A stretch of 64,000 bases of DNA from Desulfobacterales bacterium (GCA_016342285.1 JAEINQ010000003.1:62001-126000), one strand, 5' to 3'. Numbered from the stretch's first letter, positions 16,852 to 26,574 are shown. Notes: generated by a model from the sequence alone, not told the origin. A program made the numbers and translations.

Positions 16852-18219
16852 ATGGAAAGCTACGACGTGGTGGTGGTCGGCGCGGGAACCGGCGGTCAGA
16901 CAGCCGCCCATCATCTCCGGCAGGCCGGTCTGAAAGTGGCCCTGGCGGAAAAGAGCGATTTGCCCGGCGGGGTCTGCGCCCTGGCCGGCTGCCAGGCAAA
17001 AAAATGGTTTTACGAGGCCGCGGAGATCGTAGCCCGGTCCCGGCACCTGGAAGGGAAAGGGATGACTGCTGCTGCCGGCGACTGGGGCGCTGTCCGGGCC
17101 GAAAAAAACCGGTTTACCGAAGCTGTGCCCGACAGCACCGTGGAGGGGCTCTACGGGGCCGGCATCGACTACCTGGAAGGGGCGGCCCGGTTTACCGATC
17201 CCCACACCCTGACGGTGGACGGCGCGCCGGTCCAAACCCGGTTTGTCGTCCTGGCCACCGGTGCCTGCCCCATGCCCCTTCCCATCCCGGGCGCCAGCCA
17301 CCTGGTCCTCAGCGACGCCTTCCTCCAGCTTCCGGCCCTGCCCCGACGGATCGTTTTCGTGGGCGGCGGGTTCATCTCTTTTGAGTTCGCCCATTTCGCC
17401 GCCCGGCTCGGTGCGGAAAAAGGGGCCATCCACATCCTCGAAGCCGCCGACCGAACCCTCGGCCCCTTTGACGCGGAAATGGTCGATCTGCTGGTGGACG
17501 CATCGGCCCGGGAAGGGATCGCGGTTCACACGGGAGACGGGGTTGTGGACATCCGCCCCGACAGGGAAGGTTTTATCGTGACCACCGCCTCCGGCCGTCG
17601 CCTGGAGGCTGACCTGGTGGTCCACGGCGCCGGCCGGGTCGCCGACGTCGAGGGGCTCGACCCGGCCGCCGCCGGTATCGCCATCTCCAACCGCGGCATC
17701 GTGGTGGACGAACAAATGCGCACCAGCAACCCAAACGTCTTTGCCGTGGGCGACTGCGCCGCCACCGTCCAACTGGCCCGGGTGGCGGATTTTGAGGCGG
17801 CCGTGGCGGCCCGGTGCATCCTGGCTGAAATGGATCGGGGCGATGAGGACCGCATGGACTACCGATTTGTGCCGTCGCTCCTGTTCACCTACCCCCAGTA
17901 CGCCATGGTGGGCGCCACCGAAGAGGCCTTGAAGCACTCCGGCACCGACTACCTGAAAAGTTTCGGCAAAAACCTGCGATGGCCCACCTACCGCCGGGTA
18001 GGGCTGGAAACAGCGGCTTACAAAATTCTTGCCGACCCAAAGGGAACCCTTCTCGGCGCCCATTTTATTTCCGATAACGCCTCGGGGCTGGTCAACGCCA
18101 TCCGCCTGGCCATGGTCGCCGGCCTCACGGCCGAAGACCTTCACCGCCACAGCATCATGGGCCCCTACCCGTCCCGGGAGAGCGACCTGCTCTACATGCT
18201 GGCGCCCCTGGTTCGGTAA
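16852..18219 (+). CDS. Flavin disulfide reductase (dihydrolipoamide dehydrogenase-like)
   Basis: The protein has 455 residues. The start at 16852 follows an AGGAG site. It has an N-terminal FAD site (VVVVGAGTGG), redox-active CX4C at Cys42/Cys47 (GGVCALAGCQAKK), a second dinucleotide fold (IVFVGGGFISFEF) and the FAD-contact motif 'VFAVGDCA'. The dimerisation domain ends with 'HRHSIMGPYPSRES', where the usual HxH-P-T-x-S-E base motif is altered. The physiological disulfide or electron acceptor may therefore differ from lipoamide, mercury or glutathione. No pyruvate or glycine decarboxylase genes are adjacent. The substrate is undetermined. Confidence 0.85.
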   Translation: MESYDVVVVGAGTGGQTAAHHLRQAGLKVALAEKSDLPGGVCALAGCQAKKWFYEAAEIVARSRHLEGKGMTAAAGDWGAVRAEKNRFTEAVPDSTVEGLYGAGIDYLEGAARFTDPHTLTVDGAPVQTRFVVLATGACPMPLPIPGASHLVLSDAFLQLPALPRRIVFVGGGFISFEFAHFAARLGAEKGAIHILEAADRTLGPFDAEMVDLLVDASAREGIAVHTGDGVVDIRPDREGFIVTTASGRRLEADLVVHGAGRVADVEGLDPAAAGIAISNRGIVVDEQMRTSNPNVFAVGDCAATVQLARVADFEAAVAARCILAEMDRGDEDRMDYRFVPSLLFTYPQYAMVGATEEALKHSGTDYLKSFGKNLRWPTYRRVGLETAAYKILADPKGTLLGAHFISDNASGLVNAIRLAMVAGLTAEDLHRHSIMGPYPSRESDLLYMLAPLVR

Positions 18220-18256
18220 GGACGGGAGAGATGCCCAATATAGATGCCTTCATTCA

Positions 18257-18345
18257 CCACGAAGCACACAAAGCTGAAATCATTATATATTATTATATCC
18301 CTTCGTGCTCTTCGTGTCCTTCGTGGTAAAAAAATGGAGTTTCTA
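18257..18345. repeat. Palindromic repeat with CACGAAG/CTTCGTG arms
   Basis: The arms are 'ccacgaagcacac' and 'cttcgtgtccttcgtgg', with the shared centre 'gctgaaatcattatatatta'. Nearly the same element recurs at 60628-60709. It lies in the 212-bp gap before recQ. Confidence 0.75.
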
Positions 18346-18431
18346 CGGGACCTCTTTGTTTTCTCGCCCAGACGGCAGGCCCTTTCCGAGGCCACCGCCA
18401 GGTTTGGTGGCTTGACCCAAGGTAACGGACA

Positions 18432-20369
18432 ATGACCCAATCTCCATCCCCAGACCCGATTTTCGACACCCTCCGCCAATGCTTCGGCTTTGATCGGTTT
18501 TTACAGGGCCAGGAGGCGGTGATCCACAAAATCGCAGCAGGCGGCTCGGCCGTGGCCATCTTCCCCACCGGTGCGGGCAAGTCCCTTTGCTATCAACTGC
18601 CCGCCCTGCTCCTGCCCGGGCTGACCCTGGTGGTCTCCCCCCTGCTCTCTTTGATGAAGGACCAGCTCGACTTTCTGGTCTCCCGGAACATCGCCGCGGC
18701 CAAACTCGATTCGGCCATGTCCCGGCAAGACTACCAGGCGGCCCTTGGGGCGGCCCGGAACGGACGGATAAAGATCCTCATGGTCTCGGTGGAGCGGTTC
18801 AAGAACGAGCGGTTTCGCCTGCAACTCCGGCAGATGGCCATCTCCCTGCTCGTGGTGGACGAGGCCCACTGTATCAGCGAATGGGGGCATAACTTCCGGC
18901 CCGATTACCTTAAGATTCCGGACTATCGCCGGGAATTCCACATCGACCAAGTGCTGCTGCTAACGGCCACCGCCACCCCGAAAGTGGCCGAAGACATGTG
19001 TGAAAAGTTCGCCATCGGTCGGCAAAACGTCATCACCACCGGGTTCTTCAGAAAAAACCTTCGGCTCCAGGTGGCGCCGGCCCGGGACCGGGACGAAGCA
19101 TTGGCCAAGGCGCTGGCCAGCCCCCCTCCGGGCCCGGCCATCGTCTACGTGATTCAGCAAAAGACGGCCGAGACCGTGGCCGCAATGCTCTGCTCCCGCG
19201 GCTTCAACGCCGCCGCATATCACGCAGGGATGAAAAACGAAGACCGTGCGGCGGTCCAGGACCGCTTCATGGGCGGCCGAATCGACGTGGTCACCGCCAC
19301 CATCGCCTTTGGAATGGGAATCGACAAGGCCGATATCCGCAAGGTGATCCACTACGACCTGCCCAAATCCATCGAGAGTTACAGCCAGGAGATCGGACGC
19401 GCCGGGCGCGACGGCCTTTTGTCGGTATGTACGGTGCTCGGGGACCGAAGCGGCGTACCGGTGTTGGAAAATTTTGCCTACGGTGACACCCCCGAGCGGT
19501 CCGGATTGCGGCAGGTCCTGGAAACCATACAACAGACGCCAGACGGGAATCTGGAAGTCCGACTGCAGGCTCTGAGCGCAGAAACCGACATCCGACCCCT
19601 TCCCCTGAAAACGACCCTGGTCTACCTGGAACTGCGGGGAATAATTTGTCCCCGCTACGTCTATTTCGAAGACTACCCGTTTCGACAGATCCGACCGGCT
19701 CAGGAGATCATTTCCGCCTTTGACGGCGAACGAAGGGCCTTTGTGGAGACCCTCTTCGCCCACTGCCGCACGGCGCGGGTCTGGACGACACCGGATATGA
19801 CCGGCGCGGCAAAGGCGGCAGGGGCTGACCGCCAGCGGGTGGTGGCGGCCCTGGACTATTTCGATGAAAAGGGGTGGATCGAACTGTCGCCCCGGTCAAG
19901 CGTGGAAATTTTTTCCGTAATCGACCAAACATTCGACCTTGAGAAAACAACGGATTGGCTGGACGATCTCTTTGCCGCCCGGGAGGCCTTCGAGGTGGAA
20001 CGGATCGGGCAGATGATGGCCCTGTTCGAGTCCGGCACCTGCCTGGCTGCCGGCCTTTCCGGTTACTTCGGAGAACGATTGGAAGCGCCTTGCGGACAAT
20101 GCACGCCGTGTCAGACCGGCACGGCGGTGCTTTTTCCCGCCCCTGGCCTTGCCGCCCTTTCCGGGTTTGACTTCAACGCCCTGACCGGGCCGCTGATGGA
20201 AAAAATCCCGTCACCGGTCTCCGCCGCCCTGATGACCCGGTTTCTTTGCGGCATCCGTTCGCCGCGCCTGACCCGGGCACGGGCCGGCGCCCTGTCCTGT
20301 TTCGGCGCATTGGCCGGCCACCCCTTTCGGGACGTGCGCCAATGGGTCGAAAGGCATATGCCCCGGTGA
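18432..20369 (+). CDS. recQ: RecQ-type ATP-dependent DNA helicase
   Basis: The protein has 645 residues. Superfamily 2 motifs: Walker A 'FPTGAGKS' (44-51), DEAH box (144-147) with the RecQ-specific aromatic loop region 'CISEWGHNFRPDY', 'LLTATATP', and motif VI 'SYSQEIGRAGRDG'. The RecQ-C zinc-binding region contains 'CGQCTPC' near residue 560. No HRDC domain follows; the C-terminus is short and unique. It unwinds recombination and replication intermediates 3' to 5'. The gene stands alone between repeats. Divergence from canonical RecQ is moderate, so a RecQ-like paralogue remains possible. Confidence 0.9.
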   Translation: MTQSPSPDPIFDTLRQCFGFDRFLQGQEAVIHKIAAGGSAVAIFPTGAGKSLCYQLPALLLPGLTLVVSPLLSLMKDQLDFLVSRNIAAAKLDSAMSRQDYQAALGAARNGRIKILMVSVERFKNERFRLQLRQMAISLLVVDEAHCISEWGHNFRPDYLKIPDYRREFHIDQVLLLTATATPKVAEDMCEKFAIGRQNVITTGFFRKNLRLQVAPARDRDEALAKALASPPPGPAIVYVIQQKTAETVAAMLCSRGFNAAAYHAGMKNEDRAAVQDRFMGGRIDVVTATIAFGMGIDKADIRKVIHYDLPKSIESYSQEIGRAGRDGLLSVCTVLGDRSGVPVLENFAYGDTPERSGLRQVLETIQQTPDGNLEVRLQALSAETDIRPLPLKTTLVYLELRGIICPRYVYFEDYPFRQIRPAQEIISAFDGERRAFVETLFAHCRTARVWTTPDMTGAAKAAGADRQRVVAALDYFDEKGWIELSPRSSVEIFSVIDQTFDLEKTTDWLDDLFAAREAFEVERIGQMMALFESGTCLAAGLSGYFGERLEAPCGQCTPCQTGTAVLFPAPGLAALSGFDFNALTGPLMEKIPSPVSAALMTRFLCGIRSPRLTRARAGALSCFGALAGHPFRDVRQWVERHMPR

Positions 20370-20439
20370 CGGCCTGCTGCCGGCAAAGCATCACCCCAAG
20401 AGCAGGTAGCGTCAGGTTGCCCCAAAAAAGGGGGGGCTA

Positions 20440-20685
20440 AATGCTCAATATCCAATTCTCAATGTTCAATGTTCAAGGCGGCATTCCGCCTTTTTATCTT
20501 TTTATACACAGCGTTTTAAGTCTTTGCGATATCAACGCTTAATCGCTTGATTCTCAATCGGATTTGTAGCCTATCAGCTCGACGCTGTGTATGTATGGGC
20601 AAGGATTAATGCCGTTCTGTATAAAAGTGACGGAGCGTAGCGATTCCTCACTTGAGCATTGAACATTGAGAATTGGGTTATGCCA
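20440..20685. repeat. Inverted repeat with TTCAATGTTCAATG-type arms
   Basis: The arms 'caattctcaatgttcaatg' (about 20452) and 'cattgaacattgagaattg' (about 20657) are inverted copies about 200 bp apart. The interior contains 'ggagcgtagcgattcc', like the 'ggagcgaagcgactcc' core of the composite repeat. Related arm sequences occur near 31505 and 60808. This fills the gap between recQ and the convergent radical SAM gene. Confidence 0.65.
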
Positions 20686-21697
20686 CGGACAGCCCCTCAT
20701 CGATGCGCGCCAGAAGCGCCATTTTTTCTTCCGGGAATTGATACCCTTCGTAGCTCATGGAGAAGATGTGGGCGCCCCGGCGATCCTTCCAGAAATTGCC
20801 GGCATGGTCAAAACAGACCCGGGAGGTCACGTCCAGGGCCTCGACCATGCGCCGGATTTCCAGCAACTGCTCTTTTGCCGACGGCATCTCAAATTTCCCC
20901 TGGTCCAGGGCTTTTCGCAGGGGCGTTCCCCGGATGGGGCGAAAGGGACGCGAACGGATATAGTGGGGATTGATCTCGTTTAAGACCCGAGCGGTGTTTT
21001 CAGCATGGCCGTCGGTCATGGCACGCCCCCCCAGCCCGGGCATCCAGTACTCTGAAATCTGAAACCCGGCGGCCATGGCCTTTTTCCCCGCCTTGATCTG
21101 CCCGTCGGCACTCACCCCTTTGTGAATGGATCGGAGCAGGTCGTCATCGCCGGTCTCCAGCCCCAGGTGAAGCCGATCAAGACCGGCAGCGCAGATGGCA
21201 GCCAGCTCCGATGCCGGTTTCCGTTCCACCGTTCGTGCCCGGGCATAGGAGGTGACCCGTTCGATAGAGGCAAAGGTGGTTCGCAGGCAGGTCAGGGCTT
21301 CGATCAGGTCGCCGGTCTTCATGATAAGGCTGTTGGCATCCTGGAGAAAAGCGGTCCGTCCCCCGGAGAGAAGCCAGTGGTAAAGCATGGCAAAACCCGG
21401 GTGGTGATTGAGTTCGGGCACCTGGCCCATGAGTGCCATGGCCCCGTCGTGACAAATGTGTCCGCCGTGGCCGAGTTTGCGCGAGCTATCTCTAAGGTCG
21501 TTGGCCACGGCAGCCATGGCGTCAATGTCCCGGCAAATGTCCTCAACGGAACGGACCTCGAATCGCTCCTGTTTATACATGGCGCAAAACCCGCACCGGT
21601 TCCAGGGACAGTTGCGGGTAAATCGCACCAGGAGTGAATCACTCCCCCCTTCGCTGGGTGGACGGTAGACCCCGGTTTCAAATGCGTAACGTTTCAT
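20678..21697 (-). CDS. Radical SAM protein with CX4CX2C cluster motif
   Basis: The protein has 339 residues, starting at 21697. The cluster motif reads CPWNRCGFC (30-38), four residues between the first two Cys rather than three, in the context 'RFTRNCPWNRCGFC'. Downstream 'LGLETGDDDLL' and 'MPGLGG' are features of the HemN/Elp3-like radical SAM group. Relatives are widespread in sulfate reducers and usually have no assigned function. The gene is convergent with recQ and divergent from the RND exporter gene. Confidence 0.8.
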   Translation of the reverse strand: MKRYAFETGVYRPPSEGGSDSLLVRFTRNCPWNRCGFCAMYKQERFEVRSVEDICRDIDAMAAVANDLRDSSRKLGHGGHICHDGAMALMGQVPELNHHPGFAMLYHWLLSGGRTAFLQDANSLIMKTGDLIEALTCLRTTFASIERVTSYARARTVERKPASELAAICAAGLDRLHLGLETGDDDLLRSIHKGVSADGQIKAGKKAMAAGFQISEYWMPGLGGRAMTDGHAENTARVLNEINPHYIRSRPFRPIRGTPLRKALDQGKFEMPSAKEQLLEIRRMVEALDVTSRVCFDHAGNFWKDRRGAHIFSMSYEGYQFPEEKMALLARIDEGLSVA

Positions 21698-22014
21698 GAT
21701 CTTCAAACCGCCTTTCCATGCACTCCTATCACAAATGCCAGAATCACCGGTGTTTTCCGGCAACTATTTAATTCCCGGTCCTCGGCGGGTTTTACGGGGC
21801 CTTAATGCTGAGTTTTGGCCGGCACCTGGATTCAATTCCCTCCCGGCACCGTGGTACTGGAAACTTAGGCTTTCCAGATAACCATGTAAAAAAATATAGC
21901 ACGGGTGAATAAAATTGACCACGATTGACAAAAACCCGGCGTCCCGGTAGAAACGGCGACGATCCCGTCACGGGCCAACGCCTTGGGTCAATGAATCAAA
22001 CAGGATTTCACACC
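21698..22014. other. Divergent intergenic region
   Basis: This 317-bp gap separates the radical SAM gene (minus) and the RND gene (plus). It must hold both promoters. AT-rich stretches ('gtaaaaaaatatagc' near 21886, 'ttgaccacgattgac' near 21914) are candidates, but no clear pair of hexamers stands out. No ORF was seen. Confidence 0.4.
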
Positions 22015-24534
22015 ATGACACACGCCGCCGACATCGCCATCCGCTGGTACAAGAAACTCATCCTGGACCGCCCCGTCCTCGTGATTCTCTGTCTGGCCGC
22101 CCTCATCGCCTTTCTGGGATACCAGGCCAGGGGGTTTAAGATCGACGCCTCGGCCGAAACCCTGCTGCTGGAACATGACGCAGACCTTCGCTATTCCAGG
22201 GAGGTCAACCAACGTTACGGATCCGGCGACTTTCTGATGATCGCCTACACCCCAAAGGACGGCGACCTGCTCTCGGCGGCCACCCGGGAGCACCTGGGCC
22301 GCCTGAGAAATGAACTGGCCGAACTCACCGACGTCCTGTCGGTGATGACCATCCTGGATGTCCCCCTGCTGGAAAGCCCGCCCCTGACCTATGATGAGAT
22401 GAGTGAGGGGCTGCGAACCCTGGAGTCGCCGGAGACCGATCCTGCCCTGGCCCGGATTGAACTTCGCGACAGCCCGTTTTACCGGGATCTTGTGGTCAGC
22501 CGGGACATGAAAACCACCGCCATCATCGTCAACCTGAAAGATGACGGGGTTTACCGCGAGTTGATCCAAAAGCGCAGCGATCTGCTGGACAAACGCGGCC
22601 AAGGGCGTCTATCCGAGACAGAAAGCAGACTCATCGACGAGACGAGCCGGCAAATCCGCCAACGCCTGGACATGCTCAATGTGGCCCAGCACAAAAACAT
22701 CGCCGCCGTGCGGGCCATCATGGACCGCTACCGGGACCGGGCCGATCTGTTTCTGGGCGGCGTGAGCATGATCGCCGACGACATGATCTCCTTTATCCGT
22801 TCGGACCTCAAAGAGTTCGGCATCGGCGTCTTTTTGCTGCTGGTGGGCATGCTGGGCATCATCTTCCGCCGGCTGCGCTGGATTGTCCTGCCCATGCTCT
22901 GCTGCTTTCTGTCGGTGGTGGCCATGATGGGGGTGCTGGCCATGTTCGACTGGGAGGTGACCGTGATCTCGTCAAACTTCATCTCCCTTCAGCTCATCAT
23001 CACCCTGGCCATCGCGGTACACCTGATCGTTCGCTACCGCGAATTTCTCCGCACCAGCCCGGAAAGCGACCAGCGCAGCCTGGTCGAAAAAACGATCCGG
23101 ACCAAATTCATCCCCTGTCTTTATGCGGCGGCCACCACCATCGCCGGGTTCAGCTCCCTGCTGCTCTGCGACATCAAGCCGGTGATCCACTTCGGCTGGA
23201 TGATGAGCGCCGGCATCGTCTTGTCCCTGGCGCTGACCTTCGTCCTCTTTCCGGCCGCCCTGAGGCTGATGCCCAAGGAGTCTCCGGCCACGGCCCGGAC
23301 GCGGCTGCATTTTCCCCTGACGGACATTCTGGCCCGCTTCACCGTCTCTCACGGCCGGCTGATCCTGGTTCTGACCGTTTTGATATCGGTCCTGGGAACC
23401 ATGGGAATCTCACGTCTGGTGGTGGAAAACAGTTTCATCGACTATTTTAAGGCATCCACGGAGATCTACCAGGGCATGCGCACCATCGACCGCAACCTCG
23501 GCGGGACCACACCACTGGATGTCATCGTCACCTTTCCCGAAATCAAAGGCGGCAAGGCCGACAGCACATGGAAAGACGACGAAGAGTTCGCGGACCTGGA
23601 ACTCGAAGACCTGGAAGGGGAAGACAGCGAGGCCTACTGGTTCACCGACGACCGCATGAAGGTCATTGAAAAGGTCCACACCTATCTGGAAAACCTTCCC
23701 GAAACCGGCAAAGTGCTCTCCTTTGGCACCATCATCGAGATCGGCCGGGGCCTCAACGACGGAAAAGCCCTGGACAGCCTTGAAATGGGCGTCCTCTACA
23801 CCAAACTCCCCGACGAATACAAGAAGCTCATCATCACGCCCTATCTCTCCTTTGATCACAACGAGGCCCGGTTCTGGGTCCGGGTCAAGGACTCGTTGAA
23901 ATCGCTCAAGCGCGATGCTTTTCTCAAGCAGGTCCGTAGGGACCTGGCGACAACGCTCGGGCTCGGGCCGGACCGGGTTCACCTGGCCGGCACCATGGTG
24001 CTCTACAACAACATGCTCCAGAGCCTGTTCGCCTCCCAGATCAAGACCATCGGCGTGGTGGCCCTGGCCCTGCTGGTCATGTTCATGATTCTGTTCCGGT
24101 CCCTGAAACTGGCCCTGATCGCCCTGTTCCCCAATCTCTTCGCCTCCGGAGCGGTTTTGGGCATCATGGGATGGATGAATATTCCCCTGGACATGATGAC
24201 CATCACCATCGCTGCCATCAGCGTCGGCATCGCCGTGGACGACACCATTCACTATATCTACCGTTTTCGGGAAGAAATTCGAGTCGACGGTGACTACGTG
24301 GCGGCCCTTCACCGGTGCCACGGCAGCATCGGCCAGGCCATGTACTATACGTCGGTGACCATCATCATCGGGTTTTCCATCCTGGGGCTGAGCAATTTCT
24401 GGCCCACCATCTACTTCGGCCTCTTCACCGGGCTGGCCATGGTCATCGCCCTGGTGGCGGCACTGACCCTGCTCCCCGAGCTTATCGTAATCTTCAGGCC
24501 TTTCGGCAATCCGACACCTGCCGGAGAGGGGTGA
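22015..24534 (+). CDS. RND-superfamily (HAE3/MMPL-like) exporter
   Basis: The protein has 839 residues from ATG 22015, which has an AGGA site nine bases upstream; two in-frame upstream starts (21925, 21991) are less convincing. Two halves each have one N-terminal membrane helix, a large periplasmic loop and a five-helix block: 'VLVILCLAALIAFLGY', then about 270-440, then 'GRLILVLTVLISVLG', then about 690-830. The second block contains 'ISVGIAVDDTIHYIYRFREE', characteristic of the HAE3 group. These export lipids, hopanoids or hydrophobic compounds driven by the proton gradient. No periplasmic adaptor gene is adjacent. Confidence 0.9.
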   Translation: MTHAADIAIRWYKKLILDRPVLVILCLAALIAFLGYQARGFKIDASAETLLLEHDADLRYSREVNQRYGSGDFLMIAYTPKDGDLLSAATREHLGRLRNELAELTDVLSVMTILDVPLLESPPLTYDEMSEGLRTLESPETDPALARIELRDSPFYRDLVVSRDMKTTAIIVNLKDDGVYRELIQKRSDLLDKRGQGRLSETESRLIDETSRQIRQRLDMLNVAQHKNIAAVRAIMDRYRDRADLFLGGVSMIADDMISFIRSDLKEFGIGVFLLLVGMLGIIFRRLRWIVLPMLCCFLSVVAMMGVLAMFDWEVTVISSNFISLQLIITLAIAVHLIVRYREFLRTSPESDQRSLVEKTIRTKFIPCLYAAATTIAGFSSLLLCDIKPVIHFGWMMSAGIVLSLALTFVLFPAALRLMPKESPATARTRLHFPLTDILARFTVSHGRLILVLTVLISVLGTMGISRLVVENSFIDYFKASTEIYQGMRTIDRNLGGTTPLDVIVTFPEIKGGKADSTWKDDEEFADLELEDLEGEDSEAYWFTDDRMKVIEKVHTYLENLPETGKVLSFGTIIEIGRGLNDGKALDSLEMGVLYTKLPDEYKKLIITPYLSFDHNEARFWVRVKDSLKSLKRDAFLKQVRRDLATTLGLGPDRVHLAGTMVLYNNMLQSLFASQIKTIGVVALALLVMFMILFRSLKLALIALFPNLFASGAVLGIMGWMNIPLDMMTITIAAISVGIAVDDTIHYIYRFREEIRVDGDYVAALHRCHGSIGQAMYYTSVTIIIGFSILGLSNFWPTIYFGLFTGLAMVIALVAALTLLPELIVIFRPFGNPTPAGEG

Positions 24535-24537
24535 TGA

Positions 24538-24566
24538 GCCACCCGCAAGGCGGGTCTTGGACATAC
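24538..24566 (+). repeat. Short GCGGGT palindrome after RND gene
   Basis: The hairpin ACCCGC-AA-GGCGGGT sits four bases past the stop codon. A similar CACCCGC-AGA-GCGGGTG hairpin lies after the gene ending at 31433. It may be a REP-like element or part of a terminator. Confidence 0.45.
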
Positions 24567-24680
24567 CGCTGCGGATCCGATCGATCTGGTTCTTGCCAAA
24601 GGTTTCCAGCAGCTGCTTGAGTGCCACGTAGCTGGAAAAGGCGGGCTAAAGCGTTTTTTTCGGATCGACCGATAGTCGTG

Positions 24681-25700
24681 TCAGGCAGAAGGGTCGGTGG
24701 CCCTGAGGCCCACCTCCACCACGATGGGGTTGGGCCCCTGATAGAAGACGAATCGCTCCTGGCGGGACAAAAAGAGGCTTTCCATTTGAAAATCGACGCC
24801 TGAGGTAAAAGAGGGAGGCGACAGCCGGCAGGTGAGGCCGGCGTCGCAGAGGTCGGACTTGAGGGCGCCGCTGATCATGTTGCAGACTTCGCCAATGACA
24901 TCCCGAACTCCCTCGGGGTCGTCGATCTCGTCTTGTTCCAGATCCAGCATGGCCCCGGCCATGCGACGGGAAAAAGGTTCGGTTACCTCGACATTGACCC
25001 GTCCGCCCACACACCCCGTAAGGCTGATTGATCCGACGATACGCCCCTGGCCACCCCCGGGTTCAGGCAGGCCCGAACCCGGCTGAACATCCATGTCCAG
25101 CATGGTGTCGAACACATCCCTGACCGCAGCGCAGACCGACCCCCCAACATCAAAATTCATCACTTGTCCGCCCGAGGCGTCGGCAACGGCTTCACCATTG
25201 CCTTCCTCGATCCCTTCCCCGTCGGACAGCTTCAGTCCAACGTCCACCAGCATGAGATGGTCGCCGTGGTAAAAGGTGTAGTACTCGCGGCGGGTCATGG
25301 GGCTTGAATCAAGACGGTAGTCCTTGCCGCGGGTCAACCCCGGCGTGGAGAGTTCACAGTCCAGTCCGGCATCGCAGAGGGCCGACTTGATGCCGCCGGA
25401 AATCATGTTACACACCTCACCCACCACATCCTTGACCGCCTCGTCATCTCCGGTTTCTTCGGGTTCCAGACCCAGCATGGCAGCGGTCATGGCCTGGGCA
25501 AAATCGCTCCCGACCTGAACGTTGACGATCCCCATGACCCGCCCCATCAGGTTAATGGAGCCGAGAATTCGGTTGCCATACAGGTAGGACTGGGACATGG
25601 ATTCGATGAAATCCATGTCCATGGTCAGCATGGTATCAAACACCTTCGACACGGTCTCCACAACGATGGACTGAACATCAACGGTTTCCAAGGCCTCCAT
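24681..25700 (-). CDS. Tandem CheX-domain protein
   Basis: The protein has 339 residues built from two clear copies of a CheX/CheC-like domain (about 1-160 and 183-335). Each carries the phosphatase helix signature ExxN: E95/N98 in 'GEVCNMISGGIKS' and E271/N274 in 'GEVCNMISGALKS'. CheX proteins dephosphorylate CheY-type receivers. Keeping both catalytic pairs suggests two active sites. No chemotaxis genes are adjacent; the upstream same-strand gene is a Crp/Fnr regulator. The partner receiver is unknown. Confidence 0.85.
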   Translation of the reverse strand: MEALETVDVQSIVVETVSKVFDTMLTMDMDFIESMSQSYLYGNRILGSINLMGRVMGIVNVQVGSDFAQAMTAAMLGLEPEETGDDEAVKDVVGEVCNMISGGIKSALCDAGLDCELSTPGLTRGKDYRLDSSPMTRREYYTFYHGDHLMLVDVGLKLSDGEGIEEGNGEAVADASGGQVMNFDVGGSVCAAVRDVFDTMLDMDVQPGSGLPEPGGGQGRIVGSISLTGCVGGRVNVEVTEPFSRRMAGAMLDLEQDEIDDPEGVRDVIGEVCNMISGALKSDLCDAGLTCRLSPPSFTSGVDFQMESLFLSRQERFVFYQGPNPIVVEVGLRATDPSA

Positions 25701-25923
25701 GGCGCCTCCAGGATCGAGTCATTGACGATTGTTGCGGGCCGTTGGTCTGCCGACAGGCCCGCACGAGAAAAAGGATATGGGAATGGCGGCACCCCGCGCC
25801 GATATCCAACCGTTAACCTTTATCGGCAGATCCGGGAAAAGCTTAACCTGAGGCGAGAATGCCTTAAGAACAAACAAAAAAGGGGGGACCCGATGAACAC
25901 TCATGGGTCAGGGACGCCCAGGG

Positions 25924-26574
25924 CTACCAGGAGTATGGCAGTTTCTTGTGAATGGTGATGATCTTACTGGATACGCTGAGGTATTCTCCCCGAATAAGCT
26001 CCTTGAGAATCCGGCTCACCATTTCCCGGGAGGACCCCACCATATTGGCGATCTCCTGATGGGTCAGTGCTTCTTCCACCACCAGGTCATCGCCTTCTGG
26101 CCGGGCATAATGGGTCAGGAAACGGGCCACCCGCCCGTAGACATCCATAAAGGCCAGGCTCTCGATTTTCTTGTTGGATTCTCGGAGCCGCTCCACCAGT
26201 CCCTTGAGCAGGTTGAAAACGATATCGGGATTGGAGGAAAAGATCGCACGCAGATCCGTTCGGCTGAAAATCATCAAATGGGAAGGTTCCCGGGTCACAA
26301 TGGTGGCCGAACGGGGCTTACCGTCGATCAGGGCCATCTCGCCGAAATAGTCCCCCTGACCGAAAATGGAAAGAATGATCTCCTTGCCGTTTTCATCGGT
26401 GATCACTGTCTTGACCTTGCCGTCCACGATCACGTAGAGCGAATCGGTCACATCCCCCTCGCTGAGAATCACCGTGTTTTTGGCGTAGGTCTTGCGCCGG
26501 GCGACCGCCATGAGGTGTTCCAGTTCGGCGTCGTCCAGGCAGGAAAATATCGGAATCGGCTTTAACAGTTCCAT
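25924..26574 (-). CDS. Crp/Fnr-family transcriptional regulator
   Basis: The protein has 216 residues, starting at 26574 after GGAGG. The N-terminal cyclic-nucleotide-binding domain retains 'FGEMALIDGKPRSATIV' (78-94), matching the phosphate-binding cassette (Glu79, Arg88, Ser89), so cAMP or another nucleotide could bind. The C-terminal winged helix has recognition helix 'THQEIANMVGSSREMVSRIL' (171-190), close to CRP. There is no Fnr-type Cys cluster, so it is CRP-like rather than an oxygen sensor. The tandem CheX gene lies 223 bp downstream on the same strand. Confidence 0.9.
   Translation of the reverse strand: MELLKPIPIFSCLDDAELEHLMAVARRKTYAKNTVILSEGDVTDSLYVIVDGKVKTVITDENGKEIILSIFGQGDYFGEMALIDGKPRSATIVTREPSHLMIFSRTDLRAIFSSNPDIVFNLLKGLVERLRESNKKIESLAFMDVYGRVARFLTHYARPEGDDLVVEEALTHQEIANMVGSSREMVSRILKELIRGEYLSVSSKIITIHKKLPYSW

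Noticed and set aside
16666-18150. 494-codon open frame on the minus strand
   Set aside because: It lies opposite the flavin disulfide reductase gene and its 5' end runs into a repeat; low-complexity Gly/His/Val-rich translation.
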